A stretch of 64,000 nucleotides of DNA from Shinisaurus crocodilurus (lineage: Eukaryota > Chordata > Lepidosauria > Squamata > Shinisauridae): assembly GCA_021292165.1 (NCBI GenBank), contig JAHFWL010000060.1:1-64000 (forward strand). Direction: 5' to 3'. The notes beneath the pieces were generated by a model. That model was not told the DNA's origin, ran no database searches, and saw nothing but the letters and a program-made list of their open reading frames with translations. Below, piece by piece: positions 22,657 through 33,661 of this stretch. Position 1 is the stretch's first letter, and each line of letters opens with the position of its first letter. The position numbers were made by a program, and so were the translations under genes.

Positions 22657-23106
22657 AGGCAGAAAGCCAGTGAGCAAGTGGGTAGTGGCATCTACTGCTC
22701 CTCCTTCTCACCACCATCTCCCTTGTCTGGGCCAGAACAAGAGCCAGGTGAAGTGGGGATGATGATGAGCAACTCCAGGGGGCTCTTGTCAATGGGCCCC
22801 TCCTGGGTGTGGGCCCTCAGCAGATGCCCAACCATGCCTACCCTCGACACAGGCCCTGCATCTCCCCACCAGCCACTCCATGCTTTTCGACTGCTTCTAT
22901 ACCCCTGACATGTTAGAACAAAACAGAACTGTGCACAAATCCTTAAAGCAATCACAGGAATCACATTACAACATCAAGAGAATCAGATTTAAATAGCAAA
23001 CCAGCTACAGCCAGGGGAAACCAGTCAAAATAGCAGCAGCAGCAGCAGCAGCATGCTGAAATTGACTGGCAGCTCCCCCAAAGTCTTCTGAAACAAACAA
23101 AAAAAA

Positions 23107-23292
23107 GGGCTGGATCCAGATTTAGTTATATTTAGAGTACACCCATTGAAATCAAAGGGATTTAAGTTAGTCCCTTTGATTTCAACTTGCTCCCCAGCTC
23201 TCTACCTGTCAAGCAAGCAAGCTAGTACTGTAAGTCAAAGTCCCATTGTTTTCAACGGGTCTACTCCAAGTATGGCTAAATCTGAATTCAAC
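23107..23292. repeat. 'GGTTGGATCCAG' fold-back element with internal insertion
   Basis: GGGCTGGATCCAGATTTAGT on the left and GGCTAAATCTGAATTCAACC on the right are the two termini. About 60 extra bases around GTCAAGCAAGCAAGCTAG lie inside, related to the palindrome at 22623. Confidence 0.65.
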
Positions 23293-23305
23293 CCATTGTC
23301 TGGAG

Positions 23306-23462
23306 CAGCCTTCCAGAGCCTGGTACCCTCCAGATGTTTTGAATTACAGCTCCCAGAATCCCTGACCCTTGGTCATGCAGGCTGGGCCTGGTGGGAGCTG
23401 GCTGGGGCTGGTGGGAGCTGTAGTCCAAAACATCTGGAGGGCATCAGGTTGGGGAAAGCCTG
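23306..23462. mobile_element. hAT MITE, 157 bp, near-perfect 8-bp TSD
   Basis: It starts CAGCCTTCC and ends GGGGAAAGCCTG. It is flanked by GTCTGGAG (23298-23305) and ATCTGGAG (23463-23470), 7 of 8 matching. The fold-back arms share CCTCCAGATGTTTTG. A small tandem duplication of GGCTGGGGCTGGTGGGAGCT lies in the middle. Confidence 0.85.
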
Positions 23463-23505
23463 ATCTGGAGGGATTACTTCTGGCAGTTCCGCCCTAGGAA
23501 AGGAG

Positions 23506-24445
23506 CAGGGATGTTGAAGAGTCCTTGGTCTCGAGTCACGAGTCTTTGGACCCGAGTCTCGAGTTCGAGTCCTTGGTCCAAAATGGTGACTCACGAGTCA
23601 CGAGTCATGAGTCACTCCCAAAGCTGACTCCACGAGTCCCTATTAAAATCAATGGGGTTTTTTCCCAACAAAATAAGGCTACTTCAGATGTGTGGCTTAA
23701 ATAAATTCTAGGCACAAGTGTGCCTTTTTATTTCAAAACTCTGCAACTGATTTTGGCAAGAACAGACCAGGCAGACAAACCCAAAATAACCAGGCAGGAA
23801 GAAGAGGCAGGGAACCCCAAAGCAGGCAGGCAGAGGCCTTTGTCTTGGACAATTCAACTGTTGAACTGGTCAAGAAGAGACCAGGCAGGCAGAGGAGGCT
23901 GGGAACCCCAGACAGGCAGGCAGAGGCAGCCAAACCCAAAATGTCTGAAAGGTTGCATTTTAGAAAAATGATTTTAAAAAATAAACTTGCTGTACTTCCT
24001 AAAACTTATCCATGTTGCATTTGAGGAACATGATTTTTTCTAAATGTTTGGCCCCCATTCTGGAACAGTGAGATCTCATCACAATTCCACCCTCACTGAA
24101 CACCCGCTCCACTGGTGATGAACTTGCTGGAACCAGAAACACACTCAGAGCAGCCACACAGAATAATCTCAGGTCCTTCTTCTGCCTCTCCCAAGTACGC
24201 AACACATCAATCAAAATAAATCTTGACACACTGTTGGGGCTGCACTCCTGGTAGCCGTCCATAGTGGGCGAGCAGCGGCACACCTCGCTTCCATGCGCTC
24301 TTCGCAGGCAATCACGCTCCTCTCCACTCCTTCTGGCACAGCCCAGGGATGTTGAAGAGTCCTTGGACTCGAGTCCGAGTCGAGTCAGAGGGGGGACTCA
24401 GTCCGACTCACGAGTTGAGTCCTTGAGTCCGAGTCCCCATCCCTG
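23506..24445 (-). mobile_element. Internally deleted hAT transposon, 940 bp, exact 8-bp TSD
   Basis: GAAAGGAG at 23498-23505 and again at 24446-24453 is an exact 8-bp TSD. The element starts CAGGGATG and ends CATCCCTG, a perfect 8-bp TIR of hAT type. Both subterminal regions carry arrays of GAGTC/ACTCG repeats (23520-23640 and 24355-24440), likely transposase-binding sites by analogy with other hAT elements. The interior keeps only the C-terminal end of a transposase gene on the minus strand (23999-24283), so the copy cannot move itself. Confidence 0.92.
23999..24283 (-). pseudogene. hAT transposase C-terminal (dimerisation) domain fragment
   Basis: The 94-codon frame contains VPASSSPVERVFSEGGIVMR followed by the (L/M)xxxFLKCN end, the signature of the hAT-C dimerisation region found at the C-terminus of hAT transposases. 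The upstream part with the DDE catalytic residues and the BED zinc finger is absent. The frame is open and ends in a natural-looking stop near 24000. It could be a remnant of the autonomous element, not an active gene. Confidence 0.88.
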
Positions 24446-24749
24446 GAAAGGAGTTCCACAGAGAAGATGCCTCCAGTAAGACAGCCCTTCTTATCCCCAC
24501 ATTGTACGCCCCCTAAGAGATAATGCGACCCTGCTCTCTAACACACACACAGAGGCTAAAGTCTGGGCCCCAAATTCCTGCCTTGATGGCACCACTGAGA
24601 GGCAGTTCATATGTTGTGAGAATAAATCTCTGCTAAGAGATTCTCAGAGGAAGGGATACAAACTGGGATGCAAATGTGATTATACAACTGAGCATTTATT
24701 TGGCACATTTCAGTGTTCAGAGTGTTTCACATACATTATCTCATAACAT

Positions 24750-24990
24750 TTATTTATTTATTATATTTATACCCCACCATTTTTCCTGCAGGGAACCCAA
24801 GGCGGCTTACATAATCCTCCTCCTCCTCCTCTCCATTTCATCCTCACAACAACCCTGTGAGGTAGGTTAGGCTGAGAGTCAGTGACTGGCCCAAACTCAC
24901 CCAGTGAGTTTCATGGCAGAGTGGGGACTAGAACCCGGATCTCCTGAGTCCCAGTCCAACACTCTAAACACTACGCCACACTGGCTATCA
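24750..24990 (-). mobile_element. tRNA-derived SINE, copy C, antisense
   Basis: From left to right on + it shows a TTATTTATTTATT tail, TACCCCACCATTTTTCCTGC, AAGGCGGCTTACATAATCC, GTGAGGTAGGTTAGGCTGAG, CCCAGTGAGTTTCATGGCAG and finally ACTACGCCACACTGGCT, the complement of the tRNA-like head. Confidence 0.85.
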
Positions 24991-25073
24991 CAGACACAAC
25001 ATGTCTGTGAGGTGAGCCAGTTTGATCTTCCTTGCACAGAAATAGAAACATATTTGGCTATCTATATACCCAA

Positions 25074-25213
25074 TCTGGGCTAAATCCAGATGTAGTCATA
25101 GTTACAGTAGACTCATTAAAATCAATGGATTTTAAGTCAGTCATAGCGAACTAAGCCGGGCCCCATTGATGTCAATGGGTCTACTCTAAATATGACTAAA
25201 TCTGGCTCCAACC
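25074..25213. repeat. 'GGTTGGATCCAG' fold-back element, nearly complete
   Basis: GGGCTAAATCCAGATGTAGT, then ACTCATTAAAATCAATGGAT on the left, and CCATTGATGTCAATGGGTCT with ATGACTAAATCTGGCTCCAA on the right. It is one of the two best copies for seeing the full 140-bp hairpin. Confidence 0.8.
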
Positions 25214-25427
25214 CACTGACTCTCTCATCCATTCATCCCAGCCTTCCTCACCAAACACCACTGCCACAAATGTGTGCTCAAATTCTGAATCTATTCAGAT
25301 TTCAGAAGGAGCCCATTGTTAAAATCCCCAGGTGATATGGGAAGACATAGATTAGATAAGAATATGCTCTAAATGTTGCTCTACTTGAAATGGTTTCCAA
25401 AGTCAACAATGATGTCTTCCTAATTAG

Positions 25428-25540
25428 TCTTCCCCAACCTGGTACCATTCAGATGATTTCGACTTCAACTCCCAGAAGCCCATGGTCAGCATGGCCAATG
25501 GTTAAGCATGCTGGGAGTTGTAGTCCAAAACATGAAGGCA
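25428..25540. repeat. hAT-type fold-back MITE
   Basis: CTTCCCCAACCTGGTACCAT, TTCAACTCCCAGAAGCCC, then GCATGCTGGGAGTTGTAGTC and CAAAACATGAAGGCAGCA. The right terminus is diverged. Confidence 0.7.
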
Positions 25541-25577
25541 GCAAGGCTGTTCTTAATAATGAATTGGATCTAGATTT

Positions 25578-25672
25578 ACAGTGCAATCCTATGCATGTCT
25601 GCTCAGATGTAAGCTCCATTGAGTTCAGTGGGACTTATTCCCAGGTAAGTCTGTATAGGATTGCAACATCAG
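25578..25672. repeat. 'AATCCTATGCA' fold-back element, well preserved
   Basis: CAGTGCAATCCTATGCATGT, CTGCTCAGATGTAAGCTCCA, TTGAGTTCAGTGGGACTTAT, TCCCAGGTAAGTCTGTATAG, GATTGCAAC. The two ends pair to give a near-complete hairpin. Confidence 0.8.
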
Positions 25673-26166
25673 TCATACTTAGAGTATACCCATTGAAATC
25701 AATGGGACAAGTTATTCATTACTAATTTAAGTCTTATTGATTAGGACTAAATCTAGTTCCAACCTAATAATTCTTATTGCTGCTTGATGGTGTTAGAGGA
25801 TCCAGGATTACCGTCAGAGATGGTGTAAACCCCAAATCTTTCATTTGGAGACCTGATTCTCTGGGAGGCCATCTGCCCCACCATCCTGCTGTCAGCACTT
25901 GCTGAAATAAAGGTGCAGGGGCCCTGATGATCTCTCTTGCATCTGATCCCCCTGGATTAGCTGGCTACTTGCCCACATGGGCTTCATCTCCTGCTGCCCC
26001 CCCCCTGAATCTTTCTGCCTGAGGTTTTTTCCCCCTTAAATCAAATGCCCTCCTCTCCCCTGTCCATAGATCCCTTTTTACAAATAGGGGCATCCTTAGG
26101 AGACAGGGTCCTTTAAAGACACACACACACACACACACACACACAGAGCGAGGAGAGACTTTAGAG

Positions 26167-26302
26167 CAGGGCTCTCCAACCTTGGGTCCCAATATGTTGC
26201 TGGACTACAGCTCCCAGAATCCCTTGCCATTAGTTATGTTGGCTGGGTATGCTGGGAGCTGTAGGCCAGCAACATCTGGGGACCCAAGGTTGGAGAACCC
26301 TG
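26167..26302. mobile_element. hAT MITE, 136 bp, exact 8-bp TSD
   Basis: CTTTAGAG at 26159-26166 and 26303-26310 is an exact 8-bp TSD. The ends are CAGGGCTCTCCAACCTTGGG and CCCAAGGTTGGAGAACCCTG, and nearly the whole element folds back on itself. A (CA)n run (26119-26145) lies just upstream. This copy fixes the borders of the family. Confidence 0.93.
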
Positions 26303-27243
26303 CTTTAGAGCATATGTAAATTAGCATATGCAAATTTGTGTGGGGGTTTTTTTGGCCTGTGGGCCTGAGCTCGGATCTTTTCAGTACCTAGCACTGCCCC
26401 CCCCCCCCGCCCCCATTACTGTCTAAATGCAAGAGGAACAGTAGGAGCCCTGTTGGAATGCACTTCAGGCAACTGTTCAGGAATTTAAAAGAAAAATGTT
26501 AAGCAAGAAGCATTAAGATTCATTATTTCCATGACAGGTATTACCTGCATATTAGTATTATAACTGCTCATTATTGCTTATTACGTAATGGTAGTCAAGA
26601 ATGCTTTAAATGCTTTTTGGATCATGTGAATATTTTCTTTCCAAACAAAAAAAGTAAAACGGTGAGCTTCACGTGTATCCTCATCCCATATTCTATGAAC
26701 AACTGTCCCACTATTATTTCCAGAGGCGAATTACTTCCAGTTTTTAGTCCAGTGTGTGAGAATAATTTTGCTACACATCCCAATCCTAGACTTGTTTACT
26801 TGGAAGTAAATCCCACTGATTTATATGGGGCAGTTGGGACTTCCTTCCAGGAAATTATGCTTCAGTTTTTGCACCCATAAATGGCTAACTCTTTTTGGAT
26901 TCTAGAGTTGCTGACGGGAAGGAATATCACAGTTTACATTAGCAACTAGCTGAGCAATCCTAATTGCACCTCCTTGGAAGTAAGTAAGCCTGATTTGTTT
27001 CAATCACTGCCCCAGGTAAGAATTGTAAATAAAAATGCAATCTACCATCTTAGACATAAATGCATAACTTGGAACTACTGAACTCAGCAGGACCAACGTT
27101 ATACTAAACGGCCCAATTCAGTCAAAGTTAAGTACTTTAAAATTCCACCGATGTCAGCTGGAGACAGATTAAAGATGGATGGAAGTCCACTAAGATTTCT
27201 ATACAAATAAAAAGCAGTTCCCCCAGACCAGTTCTTAATAATT

Positions 27244-27358
27244 GGGAGCACATCCTATGCATGTTTAGGTAGAAGAAAAGCCCTTCAACTCCCAGAATGC
27301 TGCGAGTTCTAGGACTTTTTTTCCTGTCTAAACATGTATAGGATTGCGCCTTAGCTGT
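27244..27358. repeat. Fold-back element, family 'GTTTAGACAGAAA'
   Basis: ATCCTATGCATGTTTAGGTA, CAACTCCCAGAATGCTGCGA, then TTTTCCTGTCTAAACATGTA and TAGGATTGCGCCTT. Related to 8163-8290. Confidence 0.65.
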
Positions 27359-27539
27359 TTTTGTTTCTTTCAGAGATACTGGAAAGCTTTCTACAGGAGT
27401 CTGATTTTTATTACAGCATTTCAACAGGAATAATGGACTTCAGAACGAGGTGTGTTTTTGTTTTTTAAATATTTCCCCCCTGAATTTTCCAGTACACGCT
27501 TCCAATGAACTCAAGGGACTGACTTTGAGTAAACCTGCT

Positions 27540-27990
27540 TAGGATCATGGTGCACAGTTGCGGTCATGTGCGCAGGAATTAAGAGCGATCTCCAGGAGGC
27601 TTACGGATAAGTACGAGTAGCAGCAGGCTGTGAGGATAAAATGCAGTCCTATTGAAGCTAACGTTAATTGAGCCAGATGCGGGCAGGGATAATAATCGCT
27701 GTAGGAAATTAATTACATTAATGATCAGACTGTGAGAGTCTATTAGGTAAATCACAAACGGTCTTCTGTTCATTTACTATTTAGGTGGAAGGAGGAACCG
27801 AAGGGGGAGAAGTCGTCGTCCCCCCACTATAAAATCCAGATTCAGTTAATTAAATTAATAACTAGGCAGCGGGCAGACCACTGGGAAATGCACGGCTAGT
27901 TTCTTCCATTAATTTAGTGTCCAAGGAGCATAACAATTAAAAGGAGATCTTCGGATATTAACTAATGACTCGTTGAAAAATGTAAGTCTA
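27540..27990. promoter_or_regulatory. Candidate conserved non-coding element, TAAT-rich
   Basis: About 450 bp with no repeat hallmark and many homeodomain-type cores: GAAATTAATTACATTAATGA (27706), CAGTTAATTAAATTAATAAC (27843), TCCATTAATTTAGTG (27906) and AACAATTAAAAGG (27931). Clustered TAAT sites in repeat-free DNA about 12 kb upstream of HOXB13 look like a developmental enhancer. Conservation itself cannot be seen from one sequence. Confidence 0.4.
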
Positions 27991-29014
27991 GCGGAGGTAG
28001 TTTAACTTGGATTTGTGGATCAGCTTCAGAACTTCGGCAGGACTGGGATTTGAATCGACCGAGGAGTCTCTCTCGCTAGGTAGAACGCCAAACCTCTCGA
28101 GGGGATAATGGAAACTGTACAGCCTTGAATGCCGGCTTGTATTTTCCACGATCGTTACAGTCCTTAAAACGTAAAACAACAAACACAACACAACACAACA
28201 AAGCCCTCAGGATTTCCCCCTAGAAGGCAGGGAAGGTCATATGTGTGAGAGGTTTCGTTTTACGTTTATAATCTGGATATTATTTTTATTTTTATTTGTT
28301 TATTAACTATTCATTAAATAAGTTTTATTCAGGTAGGCAGAGAACCCCAACTATCTCCTTCCCCTATTGCACGAATATTAGCCATACTCCAGGAAATCAA
28401 CACAGCAATTGGTTCGACTTAAGCTGTCAACAATACAAGTTCCACTTTATTTAATATTGATTTGTCCATTTTGTGATAACATCTACAGATCCCTTATATC
28501 TCCGGTATCCCTTATGTTGCAGTGTTGCTTTCACTCGTCGATATAACTTGGACCTGATCCAGTGGGCACGTTTTCTTTTTTAAACAGGAAAGTAAAGTCC
28601 CAGAGAAATCAGTGAAACCGAAGGTATGCAGAGACGGTTGGCTGGGACGGATGGGAGTTGTAGTCCAACATGTCTGGAAGGCACCAGGAGGTTGGGGAAG
28701 GCACTAGCTTTCCGAATGTTTTGTGTTTTGTCAATAATAACACTGAAACTATAGATATAGGGATATGCGCCTGCTTTGGGGGCAATATGTACAGAGATAC
28801 CTGATTTCTATAGATGGCCACGGCATTTTGAGATAGGCACTGTAATTGTGGAGATATTTTCCAGATATTTAATACTGTAATTAAGTAGATATCGCTACTG
28901 TAATTGTAGAGACTTCCTTTGGGAAACCGAGTAACACACACACACCTGAGATACGTCAATTTAAGAGTAAATCCATTTGATTTCAGTGGCCCTTATTCTC
29001 AAGCAAGTAAACTT

Positions 29015-29180
29015 GCTTAGGGTGCAATCCATGCATGTTTCTTTCTTTCTTTCTTTATATTTATTTATTTCATTTTTATGTTTAGACAGAAAAAAGTCCT
29101 ACAACTCCCAGCATCCCTCCAGCCAGCCTTGGTGGAGGGACTTTTTTTTACTGTCGAAACATTCATAGGATTGTACCTTT
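29015..29180. repeat. Fold-back element, family 'GTTTAGACAGAAA', with TTTC and TTTA insert
   Basis: GGTGCAATCCATGCATGTTT and ATGTTTAGACAGAAAAAAGT on the left, ACTGTCGAAACATTCATAGG on the right. The left arm is split by a (TTTC)n(TTTA)n run at 29037-29075. Confidence 0.6.
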
Positions 29181-29758
29181 AGGATTGTAGTTTGAAACCC
29201 TTTAAAAAATAAATAAATACTGAGTTCTGCTCCATAACCACGATTCAACTGGTTTTGTAGGGAAGGAGCTATACAGAAAAGTGCCTTTCCAATTTGAATG
29301 GGAAGGAAACAAGTCTTTCAAAGTGGGCAATAGGTCTCGGGGAATGCACTTGCTTTGGAGCCTTCCGAATTGTTGTATCTTCAAAACCATAATAACCCAG
29401 AGCCTTTCAAGCCAAGATCAGATCAAATGGGGAAATGTACGCTTGTAGCCTCCAAAGTTAAGTGGGCGGGGGAAAGGTTTGATTTCCCAGGACGCGCAGA
29501 GAAGGCCAACACTTACCCTCGCCTGCTCCAACTGGGTTACCAATATTTTTGAATAAAGCTGGCCTTGGATGTGCCTTTCCTCCACTTTTTCCCCTGAGAA
29601 ATTATTGAAAATAATAATAAATGAGGGCCTTATGGACAGAGAATCTGCGAGCAAAATATTATTCAGAGCCTGCATCCAATGTGGCATTTTAATTTTAATT
29701 TTTGTGTGCATGTGAATACAGATCAGGGCTTGATTTTCTGAAACCTGAAACCACGGTG

Positions 29759-29759
<1 letters not shown>

Positions 29760-29794
<35 letters not shown>

Positions 29795-29820
29795 GCATCA
29801 TCATCATCATCATCATCATT
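29760..29820. repeat. (TTG)n followed by (ATC)n microsatellite
   Basis: About 11 GTT triplets then about 8 ATC triplets. The poly-Asn and poly-Met frames are artefacts. Confidence 0.95.
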
Positions 29821-29824
29821 ATTT

Positions 29825-31005
29825 AAAAACCCTCTCTATCTTCCTTCTTTAAATCCAGTTACATGTCCAGATCACAACTCTGTCCTTCCTACAACTCACT
29901 TATTCTTTCACCTTTGAGTAGCCCTATAAATTCGCTCTTCTACATTTAAGCTGCCTAAACGGATGCGCGGTGGGATGGAGGGAGTTGTGTTGGTGAGAAT
30001 CCTCAAGTTCCACTCTAGTTGAAGATGCTTAGGATAGGAGTTGAAAAGATTCCTTGAATGGGCATCCACGGGCAGGAGGAGCGGATGCAACAACAGAGGT
30101 AAACAGACTCCACTTTCAACTTGACCTTGAACTTCCATCTCAGAGTTGAGCTTTTCCTTTTGAGCTTTTCCGCTGGCCTCTTAATTTCTTCTGCTCTGTC
30201 TGCAGGCATCGATTGGTTCGGCTTCAGGTTGCCTGGTCCCAGACTGTCAGGATACCAAGATGATCCCATCTGACCCCCAACCCACCCAATAGGCAAAGTG
30301 ATGGAGGAATAATAGAGTTTCTTTATGTGGGGGTTACACTTACTGGAGACTGCGAGATGGGTACTTTTGAATCCTTAAATGAAAACGCAACGTTTGGGTC
30401 ACACCACAATGCAAAGATACGGAAGAGGCAGAGGAAAGAGCAGGTTTAGAAGCAGCTGAACACGACGCATCTTTGAAACTTGGCTTTTTAAATTGTTGCT
30501 ATGGTTTTTAATGTTGTTTTTTCTGTTTTACTGTGCTTTTATTTTATTTTTAAAAATGTTTTGGACTTTTTGTAAGCTGCCTTGATTAGTCTTACAAAAA
30601 CGGTACAGAAATACCATAAATAAATGAATAAACAATCTACTTCGTGTTGTTGTTGTTGTTGTTGTTGTTTTAATCACAGATCAGTTCTAAAGCGTCCCCG
30701 ATGGTCTCACAAACTCGAAGGCAAGAAGTGATGTCAGACTATAGTTTGATCTTTGGAAACTTAGTTGGGGGCGGGGTGTGTGTGTGTGTGTCCCATCCTC
30801 ACACAGTCCGTTGCAACCCCTCCCTTAAAATGTACTTTTCTTCTGCCACCAGACATAATAATGCGATGTGTGCCTTTTGTCAAAGAAATGGCGATGCTTT
30901 TATCACAAGGACTGCGACATGGAACGTGCTGACTGACAAGTAAATGCCACTCAAATCAGAGGGAATGGCTTCTTCCAAGGAAATCGTAGTTGGAACCGAA
31001 ACTAA
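29825..31005. other. No gene seen; one LINE tail
   Basis: 30475-30640 is an old CR1/L2-like LINE 3' end (GTAAGCTGCCTTGATTAGTC, AATACCATAAATAAATGAAT). A (TTG)n run lies at 30646-30668 and a (GT)n run at 30775-30792. The rest shows no recognisable gene or repeat. Confidence 0.5.
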
Positions 31006-31009
31006 AGCT

Positions 31010-31255
31010 GCGGTCTTATACGGGTCTACTCAGGAGTAAGCCCCATTGAGTTCCGTGGGGCTTACTCCTGGGGTATACGTGCATAGGGTGGCAGCGTGAG
31101 ATCCACTGACCTCAGTGGGACTTACTTCTGAGTTGACACTCCGAGCAGGATTGCATTGTCAGGCTGCAATCCTATGCAGCCCGTTTACCTGGGAGTAAGT
31201 CTCATTGAAACCAATGGGACTTAACTCTGAGTAGATGCGTATGGCGATTGCGCTG
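31010..31255. repeat. Three successive 'AATCCTATGCA' fold-back copies
   Basis: Copies at about 31010-31090, 31095-31165 and 31170-31255 lie side by side, each with a GTAAG(T/C)CCCATTGAG or TGGGACTTACT arm. Their divergence differs, so they look like separate insertions rather than one tandem event. Confidence 0.75.
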
Positions 31256-31399
31256 TAAGTCTCCATTTTTGAGAGGTAAAAAAAGAGAAGTCCCAAGTCA
31301 GCACTTACACGCACACAAGCGCGCTGCTGTGTTTTATTTGTTGGCGAACCTCCACAATCATTCCTTCAACTTCTGACCAAAGCCAAAACAATTTCGCGC

Positions 31400-31530
31400 C
31401 CTCTCCAACCTGATGCTCTCCAGATGTGTTGCACTGCAACTCCCATCATGCCCAGCCTGCATTGGTCATTGGCCATGGGAGTTGCAGCCCCACACATCTG
31501 GAGGGCGCCAGGTTGGAAGGCCGATCTAGT
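31400..31530. repeat. hAT-type fold-back MITE
   Basis: CCCTCTCCAACCTGATGCTC, CTGCAACTCCCATCATGCCC, then CCATGGGAGTTGCAGCCCCA and GAGGGCGCCAGGTTGGAAGG. A degenerate half copy of the same family lies at 28625-28705. Confidence 0.72.
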
Positions 31531-32740
31531 TCTAGTTCGCTTGATCTCTTTTTCTCCATCCATCCACCGACCAAGCAGCCCCGCCCCGCCCGCAAGAAAT
31601 AAGACTCATGGGTGTTTTTAAATTACTTGAACCCAAGAAAACAGGGGCAAATTAGAGGTTCAGATAATTAATTGATCTCTATGTTCCATCGGTGAAGTAA
31701 TTGCATGGAGGTCTTAGGAATATCTTAAGACGGTTCCTTCCCTCTCGAGCAAACCAAAGCGTAAGGCCATTTCATTCACACGTGACGTTGGGTTTGGTTT
31801 CGGCTACCCGGCCTGCAGATTTTAAAAATCTCCTTTATATCCCTGTCCATCCTCACCCATCCATGACCTCAAGATACAGTATGTGTAAACTTGAAGCAGT
31901 TGTCACAGGCGGAAAAACCACTGCACTAGTTCAACATTGCAGCTGATGGACACGCATGGGTGACGCGTCCCTTTGTCCTTTTTGTCTTGTAGCGAAGTTT
32001 GTTTCCAAGTAACACCGCATTAAAACGGAACAAAACACCCCTCTTGGTACTTTCGCTTATGAAAATGCCTTGAGCCATAGACCTACGGCTATTGTACAAC
32101 CGAGATTAGACGTGAAAGGGGCCCGATCCGTCTGTTTAAATCTGGAATCGTGGCAATCGCGGTAGAAAGCGGAGGTGGGGTCAGATGTAAAGGGCAAAAC
32201 AAGGGGGAGCCTGGGTGAAGAGTCCCCCCCCCACTCCACCCGAGGCTTACCTTTCTGCAGTCTCTCTTCCCAAGCGCTGTTCCCTCATCCCATCTAGGAG
32301 ACAAAAGTGCTTGGGGGAGGGGCTGCGAGGTGGCAAGCGGCGGGGCGTGGGGTTTCATCTCCCCTCACCTAGGCGCCCCTTTTGCTTCTTAAATCAAACC
32401 CTCCACTCCGGCTTTCTAAGTCATGGCGAGAGATGCTATCGAGGGACGCCTAACAACCTTGTCAACACCATATGGGGTGGGACACACGGGCTCCACAGCA
32501 CCCCACAACAAACTGATCGCCATCTACACCTATGCATCAGTGGGTAATGTTGTCGCACAAGATCAAACTGCATCGTTTAATTGTACACAGTTAATTGTAT
32601 ACAACACAGCACAATTTAAAGGGCTTCGGTTACTCTGGCTGTTTAGGATTTTGCCTAGAGGAAAAAATTCAGAAGCCTGCAGAAGTTTAGGTACTATTCT
32701 CCAGAGTATCAATGTACATGTGTGAATGATATCACAAAGG

Positions 32741-32860
32741 TAGCTTCTGAAACTCTTTTTTTTTCTTACTTAGGAACAACTCAAGTAAGTAACTTACTTA
32801 AAACTAACAACTCAAGTAAGAAACTTAAGTAAGAAAAAGTTTCAGAAACTATCTCAGTGA
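32741..32860. repeat. Local inverted repeat around AAGTAAG motifs
   Basis: GCTTCTGAAACTC(T)nCTTACTTAG is mirrored by CTTAAGTAAGAAAAAGTTTC. Between them AACTCAAGTAAG occurs twice. It looks like a locally grown hairpin and matches none of the named families here. Confidence 0.6.
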
Positions 32861-32914
32861 TAGTTCAGATAGTATCCCCCCCCCCCCCATAAGATCCAGG
32901 AATGTAATGTAATG

Positions 32915-32987
32915 TTCCTATTCTATTAATCAGTTAATCTGGGTAAAGGGGGATATCGTGACTACTATTTTGTTCCTATAGAAAAAG

Positions 32988-33026
<39 letters not shown>

Positions 33027-33098
33027 GCCCCCCCCCCTTGTGATCTGATTGCATATAATTTATGTATGTGGATAAGGCATGTCTTCAAACTTGGTAAA
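32915..33098. repeat. Left arm of a long inverted duplication
   Basis: This arm (TTCCTATTCTATTAATCAGT...CTTCAAACTTGGTAAA) is present in reverse complement at 35909-36071. The arms differ mainly in the length of a (CA)n run and a C-run. See the finding on this pair. Confidence 0.9.
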
Positions 33099-33661
33099 TG
33101 TGTGTACAGTGGAGTTATATGTGCTATTTTGTTTTGTTTTGAAAGCCGCCTTGAGGACCATCAGTTTGGTTGAAAGGCAACCTAGAAATGTAATGTAATG
33201 TAATTAATTAATACTGTAAGGAAGGAACTGAATTATGGGATTCCCTGGAGGCTCTACAGTGTTGCAATATGCACAGAAAGTAATAAAGATATAATGCTGA
33301 TTCCCACCCACATGGCTGGGAGTACTATGGTGTAGTTATTTGTACATTCAAAGGAGTTTCTCGGTAGACGTGTGGGGTGTTGTAATTATAAATCAAAGCT
33401 GCGTTCCTAAGTCTTCCTATTCAGAAACAAGTTCCACTGAGATCGATGAGACATAACCTCCAAGACCATTTTTTAGAGATGGAGTATGGATTCTGATACT
33501 TCCGGTGGACTCTGCCTTATAAGCATCTTCAAACAGCAAACACAGCAGAGGATCTTGTAGCTTTTTAAAGCCGGGCACGTTTATTAAGGCATAAGCTTTC
33601 GTGGACTGATGAAGTGCTTTATGCCGTTATTTTTTAATGTGTTAGGCTTTAAGGTGCTTTA

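Noticed and set aside
24000..24283. A domesticated hAT gene (the transposase fragment as a host protein)
   Set aside because: The fragment lies between intact TIRs and an exact TSD, lacks an upstream exon and promoter signals, and is best explained as a leftover of internal deletion.
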